Shown here: in pieces, positions 47,407 to 57,472 of the stretch
Position numbering within the stretch: the stretch's first letter is position 1
How the letters are laid out: each line of letters opens with the position of its first letter
Assembly (NCBI RefSeq): GCF_028682395.1
Contig: NZ_JANHLC010000001.1
Span: forward strand, 248,001 to 312,000
DNA: 64,000 nucleotides
Direction: 5' to 3'
DNA from: Pseudomonas putida
GTDB lineage: Bacteria; Pseudomonadota; Gammaproteobacteria; Pseudomonadales; Pseudomonadaceae
Notes under the pieces: generated by a model
Databases searched by the model: none
Told to the model about the DNA's origin: nothing
The model's input: only the letters and a program-made list of their open reading frames with translations
Translations under genes and position numbers: made by a program

Positions 47407-48213
47407 ATGCAACTCATCGATATCGGCGTCAACCTGACCAACCCCAGTTTCGTCGGCAAGCAACGGGAAATACTCGATCGCGCCTATGCTGCTGGAGTCT
47501 GCCAACTGGTGTTGACCGGTACCAGTGTCGAGGGCAGTGAACAGGCCCTGCAGTTGTGCGGCGAACTCGATGACAGCGGCCAGCGGCTGTTCGCGACTGC
47601 CGGTATCCACCCCCACAGCGCCAGCGACTGGAACGCCGATAGCGCCACCCGCTTGAGCGCCCTGCTCAAGGAGCCGCGGGTCCGTGCGGTGGGCGAATGC
47701 GGGCTGGACTTCAACCGCGACTTCTCGCCTCGCCCGCAACAGGAAAAGGTCCTGGAAGCCCATCTGGCCCTTGCTGTGGAGTTGCAGCTACCGGTGTTCC
47801 TGCACGAACGCGATGCTAACCAGCGCCTGCTGGAAATCCTGCGCGACTACCGCGACCAACTGCCGGCCGCCGTGGTGCACTGCTTTACCGGCGAGCAACG
47901 CGCGCTGTTCAGCTATCTCGACCTGGACCTGCATATCGGTATTACCGGCTGGATCTGCGACGAGCGCCGCGGCACCCATTTGCACCCGCTGGTGCGCAAT
48001 ATCCCCCATGATCGCCTGATGCTGGAAAGCGATGCGCCCTACCTGCTGCCCCGCAGCCTGCGCCCCAAACCCAAGAGCGGGCGCAACGAACCGGCCTTCC
48101 TGGGCGAAGTGCTGCGCGAAGTCGCCCTGCACCGCCAACAGAGCGAAACCGAACTGGCCGCCCAGAGCACCGCCTGTGCGCGAAAATTCTTCGGCCTGCC
48201 AGAGATTGCTTGA
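47407..48213 (+). CDS. tatD: TatD-family 3'-5' DNase
   Basis: A 268-residue metal-dependent hydrolase. The N-terminus [19 protein letters not shown] is that of TatD, and the metal ligands are in [23 protein letters not shown] and FLHERDA. The C-terminal motif is [19 protein letters not shown]. TatD is a cytoplasmic magnesium-dependent exonuclease linked to DNA repair and quality control; the tat name is historical. No tatABC genes are nearby. The ATG at 47407 has GGAGG upstream. Confidence 0.93.
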   Translation: MQLIDIGVNLTNPSFVGKQREILDRAYAAGVCQLVLTGTSVEGSEQALQLCGELDDSGQRLFATAGIHPHSASDWNADSATRLSALLKEPRVRAVGECGLDFNRDFSPRPQQEKVLEAHLALAVELQLPVFLHERDANQRLLEILRDYRDQLPAAVVHCFTGEQRALFSYLDLDLHIGITGWICDERRGTHLHPLVRNIPHDRLMLESDAPYLLPRSLRPKPKSGRNEPAFLGEVLREVALHRQQSETELAAQSTACARKFFGLPEIA

Positions 48214-48412
48214 CCCATATCAAGAAGCGTTTTATTCAGTACCTGCACAATAATGGCACCTTGCCAATATTCTTTCCGCACAATCAGCCTGGGTAGCTTC
48301 CCTGCTCGCGTTTACGCGCCAATGGAGCGCCACCCGACTCGCTCCAACAGGCCGGCCGCAGCCTGTATCGCGAGAGCGCGGCGAAGCTCAGGCCCAATCA
48401 GAGAAGACCTCC

Positions 48413-49894
48413 ATGGGTGCCTGGCTTAGCAACATCTCGCTGAAATACAAATTCTGGGCAGTCAACGCAGTGGCCTTCGTCACCACCCTGCTGTTGGTGC
48501 TCTACGCCGTGCAGCTCGAACAGCAGTCACGCAGTGCTGCCTCCCAGGCTTCCGCCCAGGCCCAGGCCCAACTGATCAAGTCCTGGCCCACCGGCCAGCC
48601 ACTGCCCAAGGCCAGCTTTCTACTGAGCTTCAAGCGCGGCGAGAACCCGAGCCTGAATGGCCAACTGCTGCCACGCCTGAGCAACGCCAACGGCTGGGTC
48701 GAATATGACTACATGCCGCTGTTCGGCGAGAACCCGCTGATGGGCGCCGAAGTCGTCGCCCGCGACGATGGCCAGCAGGTCGCTGTACTTGCCTATGGCC
48801 CCAGCCTGGCCCAGGTCTTTACCGAGCGTTTTACCAACTACGCAATTGCCGTCTTTATCCTGATGGTGGCCATGCTCTGCGCCTCGCAGTTGCTGATCCG
48901 TTTCCTGATGAGCCAGCTCAATATCCTCAAGGACGTGATGCTGCATGTGGAGAAGACCGGCGACCTGTCGGCCCGTGTGCCCCTGGCCTGCACCGACGAA
49001 GTCGGCCAGATGGCCAGCGCCTTCAATGCCATGCAGGCCGGCTATCAGCGTGTGGTCAGCACCGTGGCGCGCACCGCCGCTCAGTTGGATGTCGGCGCCG
49101 CGCGCCTGGCCTCGAGCATGAACGACGTTCGCCATGGCATGATCGGCCAGCAGAGCGAAACCGACCAGGCCGCCACGGCGATCAACGAAATGTCCGCCAC
49201 CGTCTACCATATTGCCCAGCATGCCGGCGCGACCCGTGATCTGTCGCAGACCGCCGACACCCTGGCCGGCAGCGGCCAGGCCGTGGTCAGCCGCGTTCAG
49301 CAATCGATTGCCGGGCTGTCCAACGGCGTGCAACAAACGGCGGAAATGATCCAGAAACTGGCCGAAGACAGCCAGAAGATCAATGGCGTGGTCAACGTGA
49401 TCCACAGCATTGCCGAACAGACCAACCTGCTGGCCCTGAACGCAGCCATTGAAGCAGCCCGGGCCGGAGAAATGGGACGCGGCTTCGCCGTGGTGGCCGA
49501 TGAAGTGCGCAACCTGGCCAAGCGGGTGCAAGCCTCGACCGACGAAATCACCGGCATGGTCTCCGCACTACAGGCCGGCACCCGTGATGCCGTCGACTTC
49601 ATGCAGGAAAGCTCGTTCAAGGCCGACGACTGCGTACAGCAGGCCCAGGAAGCCGGTGCCGCCTTGGTAGAGATCACCAGCGCCGTGGCCCAGATGCGTG
49701 AAAGCAACACCCAGATCGCCGTTGCAGCCGAACAGCAGAGCCAGGTCGCCGAAGAGATGAACCGGGCCGTGGTCAGCATCCGCGATGTCACCGAAAACAC
49801 CGTGCAGCAGACCGTCGATTCCGCCACCACCAGCAGCGAGCTGGCGACCCTGGCCGGCGAACTGAGCAAGGCCATCGGCCAACTCAAGCTGTAG
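48413..49894 (+). CDS. Methyl-accepting chemotaxis protein
   Basis: A 493-residue transducer. A first helix lies at about residues 13-33, and a small periplasmic domain of about 105 residues follows; its ligand cannot be told. A second helix (about 142-165) leads to HAMP and then the long signalling coiled coil. The hairpin tip reads [21 protein letters not shown], the invariant CheA/CheW contact. The C-terminus has no pentapeptide for CheR binding. It stands alone, with a hairpin after its stop. Confidence 0.93.
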   Translation: MGAWLSNISLKYKFWAVNAVAFVTTLLLVLYAVQLEQQSRSAASQASAQAQAQLIKSWPTGQPLPKASFLLSFKRGENPSLNGQLLPRLSNANGWVEYDYMPLFGENPLMGAEVVARDDGQQVAVLAYGPSLAQVFTERFTNYAIAVFILMVAMLCASQLLIRFLMSQLNILKDVMLHVEKTGDLSARVPLACTDEVGQMASAFNAMQAGYQRVVSTVARTAAQLDVGAARLASSMNDVRHGMIGQQSETDQAATAINEMSATVYHIAQHAGATRDLSQTADTLAGSGQAVVSRVQQSIAGLSNGVQQTAEMIQKLAEDSQKINGVVNVIHSIAEQTNLLALNAAIEAARAGEMGRGFAVVADEVRNLAKRVQASTDEITGMVSALQAGTRDAVDFMQESSFKADDCVQQAQEAGAALVEITSAVAQMRESNTQIAVAAEQQSQVAEEMNRAVVSIRDVTENTVQQTVDSATTSSELATLAGELSKAIGQLKL

Positions 49895-49907
49895 CGCCCC
49901 GGGCTCC

Positions 49908-49939
49908 GCTTCAAGCGGCACGCTGCAGCCGCTTGAAGC
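49908..49939. terminator. Hairpin after the chemotaxis gene
   Basis: A perfect 12-bp stem (49908-49919 with 49928-49939) and 8-base loop, starting 14 bases past the stop; the following TTGCCGTTT is only weakly T-rich. It resembles the short palindromes scattered through Pseudomonas genomes. Confidence 0.6.
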
Positions 49940-50046
49940 TTGCCGTTTAAGGCTTTCTATAGCGTTTATAGAAAAGCTCGATTCGCAACCCGCCGTGGCC
50001 GCTCCTATTCTTCTTTCATCGGATTCACGATTCAAGGAGAGCCATC

Positions 50047-50271
50047 ATGGGCAAACGTCATCCCGATTTCCCCGCCTGGCAATGGCGAGTTTCCCCGCAG
50101 GATCAGCGTGATGCCTATCAAGCCGTCTTGCGCCTGATCGCCCTGCCGCTGTTTGTCGTGGCCTTTCTGCTACTGGCCTGGGGCGTGTTCAGCACCGACC
50201 TGCCCAGCATCGCCATCGGCATCATCGGCCTGCTCGCCGGCCTGGGCCTGCAACGCGGGCATCTGTTGTAG
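50047..50271 (+). CDS. Small two-helix membrane protein of unknown function
   Basis: A 74-residue protein with a basic N-terminus (MGKRHPDFPAWQWR) and two membrane helices, AVLRLIALPLFVVAFLLLAW and IAIGIIGLLAGLGL. AAGGAG precedes the ATG at 50047, which supports translation. I do not recognise a function. It stands alone between the chemotaxis gene and a thioesterase. Confidence 0.75.
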   Translation: MGKRHPDFPAWQWRVSPQDQRDAYQAVLRLIALPLFVVAFLLLAWGVFSTDLPSIAIGIIGLLAGLGLQRGHLL

Positions 50272-50276
50272 GCGCT

Positions 50277-50311
50277 CGCCCGGTTCGCGTGGAGACCCAG
50301 CGAACCGGGCG
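50277..50311. terminator. Hairpin between the small membrane protein and thioesterase genes
   Basis: A perfect 12-bp stem (50277-50288 with 50300-50311) and 11-base loop, between convergent genes, without a strong T-run. Confidence 0.55.
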
Positions 50312-50338
50312 ACTGTTTCATTGACCTCGACCTGAGGT

Positions 50339-51136
50339 TCAGCCAAACACCGTGACCGTTTGCCGGCTCAATGCGATCAGTTCGCCCTGAGGCGTCCACA
50401 GCGCGGCCGCAACATGCCCATAACCATCGCGGGCATGCTCGATGACCGCCAGGTATTGGCACCAGTCCAGCGTGGTCAGGGCCGGCAATGGCTGAACGAA
50501 CTCAATGGTCCAGGTCAGGGTGCTGCCTGGGGCGAGCTGCTTCAAATGCGGCAGCACGGCCGGTGGCCAGGCATCGACCAGGGCAAGCAGATGGGCTTCG
50601 GTCAACGGTTCTTCCTCGACCTCGCCACGCAAACGCACCCAGCCGCCCATTTCCCGCGAGGTATTCCCGCTAAACGGCACACCGCCGACACTCCAGCGCA
50701 AGGCCAGATGGCGCATGAACTCGGGGGTCATGCCAGGAATAAACGGCAACTCCTGGGACTCTTCCGAGGGTTTCATCGCCGGTGCCGGCTCAGCCACCAC
50801 CTGGACGACCGACGCACGGGAGGCGCCAAAACTGCCCTGGACTAGCGTCACCACCTGGCCATTTTGCACCGCACGGCCCAGCATCTGGCTGACGGCCTTG
50901 CCTTCACGTAGAACCTCGACCTCGAAGCTGATCGGCACATTGGGCTCGGCCGGGCCGACAAAGGTGATCGCCAGCGAGCGTGGCGGGCGTTCGGCTGGCA
51001 CCTTGGCGCGCATGGCCTCGTACAACAGCGCTCCCATCAACCCGCCGAAACTGGCTCGCCCCTGAGCCCAATCAGCGGGGATCGAGATGGCCTGGGGATC
51101 ATGGCGAACAGCATCGAGCAACTGGGAAAAACGCAT
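50339..51136 (-). CDS. Acyl-CoA thioesterase-like protein (double hotdog, TesB-type)
   Basis: A 265-residue cytoplasmic protein with two hotdog-like halves. The first includes GRASFGGLMGALLYEAMRAK with the helix of the hotdog fold; the second includes EAHLLALVDAWPPAVLPHLK and TLTWTIEFVQPL. The family (4HBT_3) hydrolyses acyl-CoA esters in known members; the chain length here is unknown. The ATG at 51136 was preferred to one five codons upstream. Confidence 0.85.
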   Translation of the reverse strand: MRFSQLLDAVRHDPQAISIPADWAQGRASFGGLMGALLYEAMRAKVPAERPPRSLAITFVGPAEPNVPISFEVEVLREGKAVSQMLGRAVQNGQVVTLVQGSFGASRASVVQVVAEPAPAMKPSEESQELPFIPGMTPEFMRHLALRWSVGGVPFSGNTSREMGGWVRLRGEVEEEPLTEAHLLALVDAWPPAVLPHLKQLAPGSTLTWTIEFVQPLPALTTLDWCQYLAVIEHARDGYGHVAAALWTPQGELIALSRQTVTVFG

Positions 51137-51250
51137 GCAAACCTCGGGCAAGGGTAAATATCCATCGATACTAACCAGCTCGCCCGAGCAGCACAGGGCC
51201 TATTTTTGCCAAACCTGCGGACAATCGAGCCGCGTCCTCACGCCTGGGCG

Positions 51251-52012
51251 TCAAAAGCAACGTGCGGCCAGCTTGTCCAGCACTTTGTCCGAGCGCCCCT
51301 CGGCCCGGGCCATGCTCAGGCGCCAGCCCGCCACGCAAGGCAGCAGATCCGGTTGACGCTCAGCCTGTGCCAGCCATTGCCAGCAATCATGCCAATCACC
51401 CAGCGCGCTCTGGGCAGCCTTGAGATGCTCGAGTGCCGACGCAGACAGATTGCCGAGCTGCGGATAAGCTTCACCAGCGTAGCGCACACGCTTGATCAAG
51501 AGGCGCAGCCAATGGCGATCGTGCGCCGGATCGGCCAGCGCCTCAGCCAGCGCCTGCCACTGTTTCTCCAGACGCTTGGCAATGCGCGTTTCCAGCCCCC
51601 GCAGCAAGCCCTGGCGTTGCGATGCGCGCAAAAACCGCGGGAAGGCATCGAGCACCACCAGCAATTGCGCCAGTTGTGGGCTCTCAGCCACTTTCAAGTA
51701 ATCGTTGGCCAACGTCCGAGTGCGCCGTTGCGCTGCGGCGTGATAGCCGTGCTCATGCAGGTAAGCCGCCAGCACCTCGCGATCGCGCAGCGGCGTGGTC
51801 AGTTGGCCGACCTCGGCAGCGGCCTGCTCCAGCGGCTCGACGCCAGGCAGCCCGCGCAGTGGTCGCAACAGACTGCGCAAACGCCTGACCGTGGTACGCA
51901 GGTCATGCAGGGCTTCGCTGTCGGTGTGGCCACGGACCCGCTCCTGACACGCCAACAAACGGACTTCCAGGCGCAAGACCTGAGCAATCAACCGATCAAC
52001 CAAAGCAGACAT
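51251..52012 (-). CDS. CHAD-domain protein
   Basis: A 253-residue helical protein rich in histidine and arginine, with the conserved CHAD features SEALHDLRTTVRRLRSLLRP and HWLRLLIKRVRYAGEAYPQL. CHAD domains bind polyphosphate through basic and histidine residues. No polyphosphate kinase gene is nearby. It starts 18 bases after the tgpA stop and is probably the last gene of the moxR-DUF58-tgpA transcription unit. Confidence 0.9.
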   Translation of the reverse strand: MSALVDRLIAQVLRLEVRLLACQERVRGHTDSEALHDLRTTVRRLRSLLRPLRGLPGVEPLEQAAAEVGQLTTPLRDREVLAAYLHEHGYHAAAQRRTRTLANDYLKVAESPQLAQLLVVLDAFPRFLRASQRQGLLRGLETRIAKRLEKQWQALAEALADPAHDRHWLRLLIKRVRYAGEAYPQLGNLSASALEHLKAAQSALGDWHDCWQWLAQAERQPDLLPCVAGWRLSMARAEGRSDKVLDKLAARCF

Positions 52013-52030
52013 TGTGAATGACTCCTCCGT

Positions 52031-53983
52031 TTACAGGCTGCGGCGCAAGTACCGCAACGCTCGTGGCAAGACACTCGGCGAGCTGGCAGCGCCAGCATAG
52101 CGCTGGGCCATGAACGCCGAGATAAACAATCGTATGGCCGGGGCCTGCGCAGGCAACTGCCGAGCCGCACGCTCAGCAAAGGCCTGCGGCCCTTCGCCAG
52201 GCTCACGCCGCAGGCCGCGACGACTCAGCAACTGCTCGAACGCCATAAAGTGCGCAACCTGCGCATCCCGATGCCGCTGCCATGGACGCAGCAGGCACAG
52301 CATGGTCACGGCCAGCAGTAACACCACGCCTACCGGCAATACCCAGCGCCGAGCCTCACCGAACCATTGACCGAGCAATTGCCACTGGTCTTCAGCCTGG
52401 TAGCCCAATACCCAGCGCTGCCAACCATAATTGAGGTTATCCCAGCCCAATCTCAAGCCATTGAGCCAAGTCAGGCTCGGATAACGCAACGGCGAGAGCA
52501 CGCCGCCCGGGGCGAAATCCTCATCGGCGTCCAGGGCCTGGGCCAGGCCCTGCTCGATCCGTTGCGGAGCCACCGCATAAGTCGGATCGACACTGCGCCA
52601 GCCCTGCCCGGCCTGCCAGTATTCAACCCATGCGTGGGCATCGGACTGGCGCACCGTGAGGAAATTACCTGCCGGATTCGCTTCACCGCCCTGGTAACCG
52701 GCCACCACCCGCGCGGGAATCCCCGCAGCCCTCAGGACAAAGGTCATGGCGCCGGCGTAATGGGCACAAAACCCCTGGCGGCTGTCGAAAAGAAAACTGT
52801 CGATGGTATCGCCGCTCAAGGTCGGCGGCTTGAGGCTGTAGTGAAACGGTTGCTGACGGAAATGCGCCAGCACAGCGTCGACCAGCACCTCAGGCTGTGG
52901 ATAAGCCTGTCTCAGTTCCTCAGCCCAACGACGGCTGCGCGGATCGCCGCTGGCCGGCAGTTGCAAGGCCTGACGTTGCGCACGCTCGCTCAACAGCGGG
53001 TCACGGATCACCTGCGGCCAGGAACTGGCTCGATACAGCAGCGCCTGCTGCACCGGCCGCATACGCTGCAAGCGGTAGTCGGCGAGCTGGCGCGTGCCGT
53101 CCAGCTCACTGCGCGCCACATCCAGTACCGGCAACCAGGGTTTGTCGGTCGGCTGCAAGATAATGTTGTACTGCCACGCTGTCCCGCTAGGTTGCCAGGT
53201 CGGGGCCATGCTGTAGGGCATGGACGGCGACTGGCTCCAGCGCTGGCCATCGAAGACTTCCAGGCTCAAGGCCCGCCAGTACAATGCCTGGCGTGCCGGC
53301 TGCGGCCCCTCGAAACTGACACGAAAAGCCAACGCCGAGGAACGGCTTAGTTCGGCGATATCCCCTGGCGCCATGGTTTCGGACAAACCACTTTGTGCCT
53401 TATCGCTAGGCAACGGCAGCGACCAGAGCGGTGCCAGCCGGGGGAAGCAGAGGAAGAGCAGCAGCATCAATGGCAAGGCTTGCAGCAACAGGCTCGCAGC
53501 CAGACGCAGCGTGGCGGTGGGTCGGGTCAACGCCTCCTGCTGCAAACCGATCAAGGCGGCCAGGAGGGCCGTGATCGGTAGCACGCTGTAGAGCGTCCAG
53601 AGCAGGCTGTCATCGAACAAATAGGCAACGCCGACACAGAACCAGCCAAGGAAAACCAGCACCAGGGCGTCGCGACGGCTGTGCATTTCCAGCGACTTGA
53701 GCGCGAACGCCGCGACCAGCAACACCGCGCCAGCATCCAACCCCACCAGGCTGCCGCGCGACCACCAGACGCCCAGCGCCGTGCCCAGCAGCAATAGCAG
53801 CTTGATCCCACGGCCCGGATAACCGACGCGCATGCGATACACCTGGATCTGCCATGCCGTGCAGCCCAGCCACAACCCCATCAGCCATAGGGGGACGTGC
53901 GGCCAGAACGGCACCATGACCAGGGCCTGGGCGACCAACAGCCAGATCAGGCTGGCCCGGGAAATCGGCGGTAGGTGGGTCAT
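52031..53983 (-). CDS. tgpA: TgpA, membrane transglutaminase-like protein
   Basis: A 650-residue inner-membrane protein. About five helices occupy residues 1-180. A large periplasmic domain follows with the full transglutaminase triad: Cys in RQGFCAHYAGAMTFVLRAAG, His in DAHAWVEYW and Asp in RSVDPTYAV. One more helix (VLPVGVVLLLAVTMLCLL) precedes a cytoplasmic DUF4129-like tail. TgpA is reported as essential in P. aeruginosa. The ATG at 53983 overlaps the DUF58 stop by four bases. Contrast this intact triad with the inactive relative at 27207. Confidence 0.92.
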   Translation of the reverse strand: MTHLPPISRASLIWLLVAQALVMVPFWPHVPLWLMGLWLGCTAWQIQVYRMRVGYPGRGIKLLLLLGTALGVWWSRGSLVGLDAGAVLLVAAFALKSLEMHSRRDALVLVFLGWFCVGVAYLFDDSLLWTLYSVLPITALLAALIGLQQEALTRPTATLRLAASLLLQALPLMLLLFLCFPRLAPLWSLPLPSDKAQSGLSETMAPGDIAELSRSSALAFRVSFEGPQPARQALYWRALSLEVFDGQRWSQSPSMPYSMAPTWQPSGTAWQYNIILQPTDKPWLPVLDVARSELDGTRQLADYRLQRMRPVQQALLYRASSWPQVIRDPLLSERAQRQALQLPASGDPRSRRWAEELRQAYPQPEVLVDAVLAHFRQQPFHYSLKPPTLSGDTIDSFLFDSRQGFCAHYAGAMTFVLRAAGIPARVVAGYQGGEANPAGNFLTVRQSDAHAWVEYWQAGQGWRSVDPTYAVAPQRIEQGLAQALDADEDFAPGGVLSPLRYPSLTWLNGLRLGWDNLNYGWQRWVLGYQAEDQWQLLGQWFGEARRWVLPVGVVLLLAVTMLCLLRPWQRHRDAQVAHFMAFEQLLSRRGLRREPGEGPQAFAERAARQLPAQAPAIRLFISAFMAQRYAGAASSPSVLPRALRYLRRSL

Positions 53984-54936
53984 GGCTCGCGCCCGAACAG
54001 CGCCAGCGCGCGCAGACAGGCCTGACAATGCGCCTCACCGCTGTCGATGCCCAGCCACTGGCCAGGCAGACGTAAAGCAAAGGCCTGCTGACGCTGAGTC
54101 AGCTCCAGCACCCAGTAGCACAGCCGCGACAAGCGCTGCTCGACATCACCGCCCAAGGCCTGGAAATCCAGACAGGGCTCTTGGCCTTCGAGGCTGGCAA
54201 ACTCCTTGACCAGCAGGCCCTGGCCACGGGAATAGGCCTTCCAGTGCAGACGCCGCCAGGAATCGCCTGGCTGATACGGCTTGAGCCCCTGGTAATCATC
54301 AACCCCCTGGCCATGGGCCTGCGTGCCCTGATCCTGGTTATCCACAGATGTGCTGGACAGCGCTGGCAGTTCACCGACCAGAGGCTGTGGATAAACCAGC
54401 ACCGACTGCCCGAGATCGACCTCGCTCCAGGCCCGCAGGATGCCCAGGGGGAAACAGCTTTCGACCCGGATCCGCGGCGCCCTCAGCCAGCCTCGGACAT
54501 GGGTCGGATGGTTCAACTCGACCTCGTGGAACCCGGCGCCGGGCACGTGCACCGTTTGCAGTGCCACGGGCGACCAGCCCAGCGCTATCGCCTGGTGCGC
54601 TCGCCCAACACTCTCCAGGCGCAGGACAAAGCGGGCCTGCTCACCGACAAACACCGCCGGCGCTGCGCCTGCGCTCAACAGCAGTCCGCGCAGATTGCGA
54701 TAGGTGTGCACGATGCCCACCAGGCCGAGTGCCAACAACAGGAAACACAGGCCATAGGCCGGACTGTTCTGGTAATTGATCGCGGCCAGCAGAATCACCA
54801 CCAACACCACGGCAAAACTCAGCCCGGCCTGGTTGGGCAGGATGAAGATGCGCCGCTGGGTCAGTTCGACCCGCGGTGCCGGCAGCAGCCGCCGCACCAG
54901 CCAGCGCTGCCAGTGTGCGTTAAGGCGCCCGATCAA
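53980..54936 (-). CDS. DUF58-domain protein
   Basis: A 318-residue protein with two membrane helices near the N-terminus (SFAVVLVVILLAAI and YGLCFLLLALGLVGIVH). The DUF58 signature YQPGDSWRRLHWKAYSRGQG lies near residue 220. Such proteins are encoded with MoxR ATPases and transglutaminases and are thought to act in protein-complex assembly or maturation. The start seems to be TTG at 54936, overlapping the moxR stop by three bases, with GAGGTG upstream. It links moxR and tgpA. Confidence 0.88.
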   Translation of the reverse strand: MIGRLNAHWQRWLVRRLLPAPRVELTQRRIFILPNQAGLSFAVVLVVILLAAINYQNSPAYGLCFLLLALGLVGIVHTYRNLRGLLLSAGAAPAVFVGEQARFVLRLESVGRAHQAIALGWSPVALQTVHVPGAGFHEVELNHPTHVRGWLRAPRIRVESCFPLGILRAWSEVDLGQSVLVYPQPLVGELPALSSTSVDNQDQGTQAHGQGVDDYQGLKPYQPGDSWRRLHWKAYSRGQGLLVKEFASLEGQEPCLDFQALGGDVEQRLSRLCYWVLELTQRQQAFALRLPGQWLGIDSGEAHCQACLRALALFGREP

Positions 54937-55850
54937 AGCGCCGGCACCTCACGCAGTAGCCACTGCACCAGGGCACCACCTCCCTGCCCGGTCGGATCAG
55001 CCCGCTCACGCAGACGGTGGCCGGCCACGGCCGGCAATACCGCCTGCACATCCTCGGGGACCACATAGTCGCGCCCGGTGAGCAAAGCCCAGGCCCGCGC
55101 CGCCGATAACAGTGCCAGGCTCGCCCGTGGCGACAAGCCCCAGGCAAACTGCGCCTGGTTGCGCGTCGCCGTGACCAGGCGCAACACGTAATCGATCAGC
55201 GCATCGCTACAACGCACCTGCCGCGCCTGGTGCTGCAGTGCCGATAACTCGACATGACTGAGGATCGGCTGCAAGCGCGGCAGCAGATCGCGTCGGGCCT
55301 CGCCCAGCAGCAGGGCTCTTTCCGCTGCCTGGGCCGGGTAACCCAAGGACAGACGCATCAGAAAGCGGTCCAGTTGCGACTCGGGCAAGGCAAAGGTGCC
55401 GCCCTGGCTGCTGGGGTTCTGGGTCGCGATCACAAAGAAGGGCTCGGGCAGCGGGCGAGTCGCGCCCTCGATCGTGACCTGGCCCTCCTCCATGGCTTCA
55501 AGCAGTGCGCTCTGACTTTTGGGCGTGGCACGGTTGATTTCGTCCGCGAGCACCAGTTCGGCGAAAATCGGCCCGGGGTGGAACACGAACAACCCACTGT
55601 CCTTATCGAACACCGAAGTGCCGAGGATATCGCTGGGAAGCAGGTCGGAGGTGAACTGGATCCGCTGAAAACTCAGCCCCAGGACTTTGGCCAGGGTATG
55701 GCTCAGGGTGGTCTTGCCCATCCCCGGCAAGTCCTCGATCAGCAAATGACCGTTGGCCAACAGGCAGGTCAGCGCCAGACGGACCTGGGCTTCCTTGCCC
55801 AATACCACTTGATTGACAGCCAGCAGGCACGCATCCAATTTGCTACGCAT
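54933..55850 (-). CDS. MoxR-family AAA+ ATPase
   Basis: A 305-residue AAA+ protein. Walker A is DLPGMGKTTL near residue 40, Walker B is LVLADEINRATPKSQ near 105, and sensor residues follow in FVIATQNPSSQGG. MoxR ATPases act as chaperones for insertion of cofactors or assembly of complexes, usually with DUF58/VWA partners, which matches the next gene. It is first in the moxR-DUF58-tgpA-CHAD unit. The gene next upstream of its start codon is a small lipoprotein gene, 138 bases away. Confidence 0.94.
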   Translation of the reverse strand: MRSKLDACLLAVNQVVLGKEAQVRLALTCLLANGHLLIEDLPGMGKTTLSHTLAKVLGLSFQRIQFTSDLLPSDILGTSVFDKDSGLFVFHPGPIFAELVLADEINRATPKSQSALLEAMEEGQVTIEGATRPLPEPFFVIATQNPSSQGGTFALPESQLDRFLMRLSLGYPAQAAERALLLGEARRDLLPRLQPILSHVELSALQHQARQVRCSDALIDYVLRLVTATRNQAQFAWGLSPRASLALLSAARAWALLTGRDYVVPEDVQAVLPAVAGHRLRERADPTGQGGGALVQWLLREVPAL

Positions 55851-55988
55851 AGGCGCGATTCCTCTTATCGATCAGCCCGGGAGGCGCCTAGCCTAGCCCT
55901 GGAAGGACGCTGAACGCGAGGAATAAGGCCGGGCGCCAGGGCTATTTTAGCCCCGTCGTGCACCCTGGCTCAGGGTTGGATCATGGGA

Positions 55989-56267
55989 TCAGCGCCCGGC
56001 GCGCGACTCACGAATATAGAAACGGGCTTTCTCGGCCTTTTTCGTGCAGCCCTCGAAGGCCTCGAATTGCTGCTGGGTCTTGGCACCGGTCAGCAGCGAC
56101 AGCGCTTTGGAATAGCTGACAGTGCCGGCAAAACCTTCAGCCTTGGCCAGGTCCAGCTCGTGCCAGGCAGCATCAATCTGGGTGGCACAGCTGTCGCGGT
56201 AGGCGGTCTTGCCGGCGCAGCCGGCGAGCGTCAAGGCAATCAGGGGGAGACAGATCCAGGCTTTCAT
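55989..56267 (-). CDS. Small putative lipoprotein
   Basis: A 92-residue protein with a lipoprotein signal peptide (MKAWICLPLIALTLAGC), giving a lipidated Cys at residue 17. The mature part has three further cysteines (SCATQ, GCTKK and one near the N-terminus) and a short helix-rich domain. No function is recognised. The start at 56267 has GAGGTG upstream. It stands alone, divergent from the patatin gene. Confidence 0.8.
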   Translation of the reverse strand: MKAWICLPLIALTLAGCAGKTAYRDSCATQIDAAWHELDLAKAEGFAGTVSYSKALSLLTGAKTQQQFEAFEGCTKKAEKARFYIRESRAGR

Positions 56268-56425
56268 CGAAGGCACCTCAAGGTAAGAAAACAGTCGTAC
56301 GCTGTATGACGTTCAGTATGGCTAAAAGTGCCTGATTGCCCAGTCTGAAAAACCACGCCGTCCAACGATTGTCGACAGCCTCTTGCGGGTGCATTGTGGG
56401 CGCCTGTTTGCCGAAGGTTCGAGTC

Positions 56426-57463
56426 ATGAAAAAACGTGTCGCATTGGTACTGGGTTCTGGAGGAGCACGGGGCTACGCCCATATCGGCGTGATCGAGGAG
56501 ATCGAACGCCGTGGCTACGATATCGCCTGTGTCGCTGGCTGCTCCATGGGCGCGGTGGTGGGCGGGATCTATGCCGCCGGAAAACTCGATGACTACAGGA
56601 ACTGGATCGAGAGCCTGGACTACCTCGATGTGCTGCGCCTGGTGGATGTGAGTTTTCGCCTGGGGGCGATTCGTGGAGAGAAAGTCTTTGGCCAGATCCG
56701 CAAGATCGTTGGTGAGATCAATATCGAGCAACTGCGCATTCCCTACACCGCGGTAGCCACCGACCTGACCAACCAGCAGGAAATCTGGTTCCAGGAAGGC
56801 TGCTTGCACCAGGCAATGCGCGCCTCGGCGGCCATCCCCAGCCTGTTCACGCCGGTCATGCAAGGTAATCGCATGCTGGTCGACGGCGGCCTGCTCAACC
56901 CCTTGCCCATCGTGCCGGTGGTCTCCAGCCACTGCGACCTCATCATTGCGGTCAACCTCAACTCGACCAACCAGAAACACTATCAACTGCCGGTTATCCA
57001 GCGTCCGGCCGCCTTTAGAAGCCGCTTCGACAACCTGCTCAACTCCCTGGGTTCGCACCTGCCGTTCCGGCGTAAGCAGGCCGAGGAATTGCTGCGTTTA
57101 GAGCGCGAAGCCCTCAGTAGCGTGGCCAGCGATATCAACCCCTGGCTTGAGCCGCCCGAACCAGAAGCCCAGCAAGCCGCTGCCGCCCCTGAAAACGAAG
57201 GGGCACCGCGCTCGGCCACCGGCTCGTTCATCATCGATAACGTCGGTCCGGCGTCGCTGCTCGACCTGATCAACCAGAGCTTCGAGGTGATGCAGACCTC
57301 GCTGGCCCAATACAAGATTGCCGGCTATCCACCGGATATCCTGATCAACGTGCCAAAGCGCGTCTGCCGTTTCTTCGAGTTCTACAAGGCCCCGGAGCTG
57401 ATCGCCCTGGGCCGGGAGATCGCCCGGGATACCCTGGACCGTTATGAAAACGAGCGCGATTGA
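56426..57463 (+). CDS. Patatin-like phospholipase
   Basis: A 345-residue cytoplasmic protein of the RssA-like patatin family. The oxyanion loop is GSGGARGYAHIGVI, the nucleophile motif GCSMGAVVGG has the GxSxG serine near residue 40, and the catalytic Asp is in MLVDGGLLNPLPI near residue 155. Hydrolysis of phospholipid or acyl esters is expected. A low-complexity stretch rich in Pro, Glu and Ala (about residues 245-265) joins the domain to a conserved C-terminal segment. The start at 56426 was chosen over 56336. Nine bases after its stop comes the end of the broken toxin gene. Confidence 0.92.
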   Translation: MKKRVALVLGSGGARGYAHIGVIEEIERRGYDIACVAGCSMGAVVGGIYAAGKLDDYRNWIESLDYLDVLRLVDVSFRLGAIRGEKVFGQIRKIVGEINIEQLRIPYTAVATDLTNQQEIWFQEGCLHQAMRASAAIPSLFTPVMQGNRMLVDGGLLNPLPIVPVVSSHCDLIIAVNLNSTNQKHYQLPVIQRPAAFRSRFDNLLNSLGSHLPFRRKQAEELLRLEREALSSVASDINPWLEPPEPEAQQAAAAPENEGAPRSATGSFIIDNVGPASLLDLINQSFEVMQTSLAQYKIAGYPPDILINVPKRVCRFFEFYKAPELIALGREIARDTLDRYENERD

Positions 57464-57472
57464 GCGAGTGAG

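Noticed and set aside
47170..47763. Upstream extension of the MltF-like frame
   Set aside because: It overlaps tatD in the opposite direction; the ATG at 47169 has a good ribosome binding site and signal peptide.
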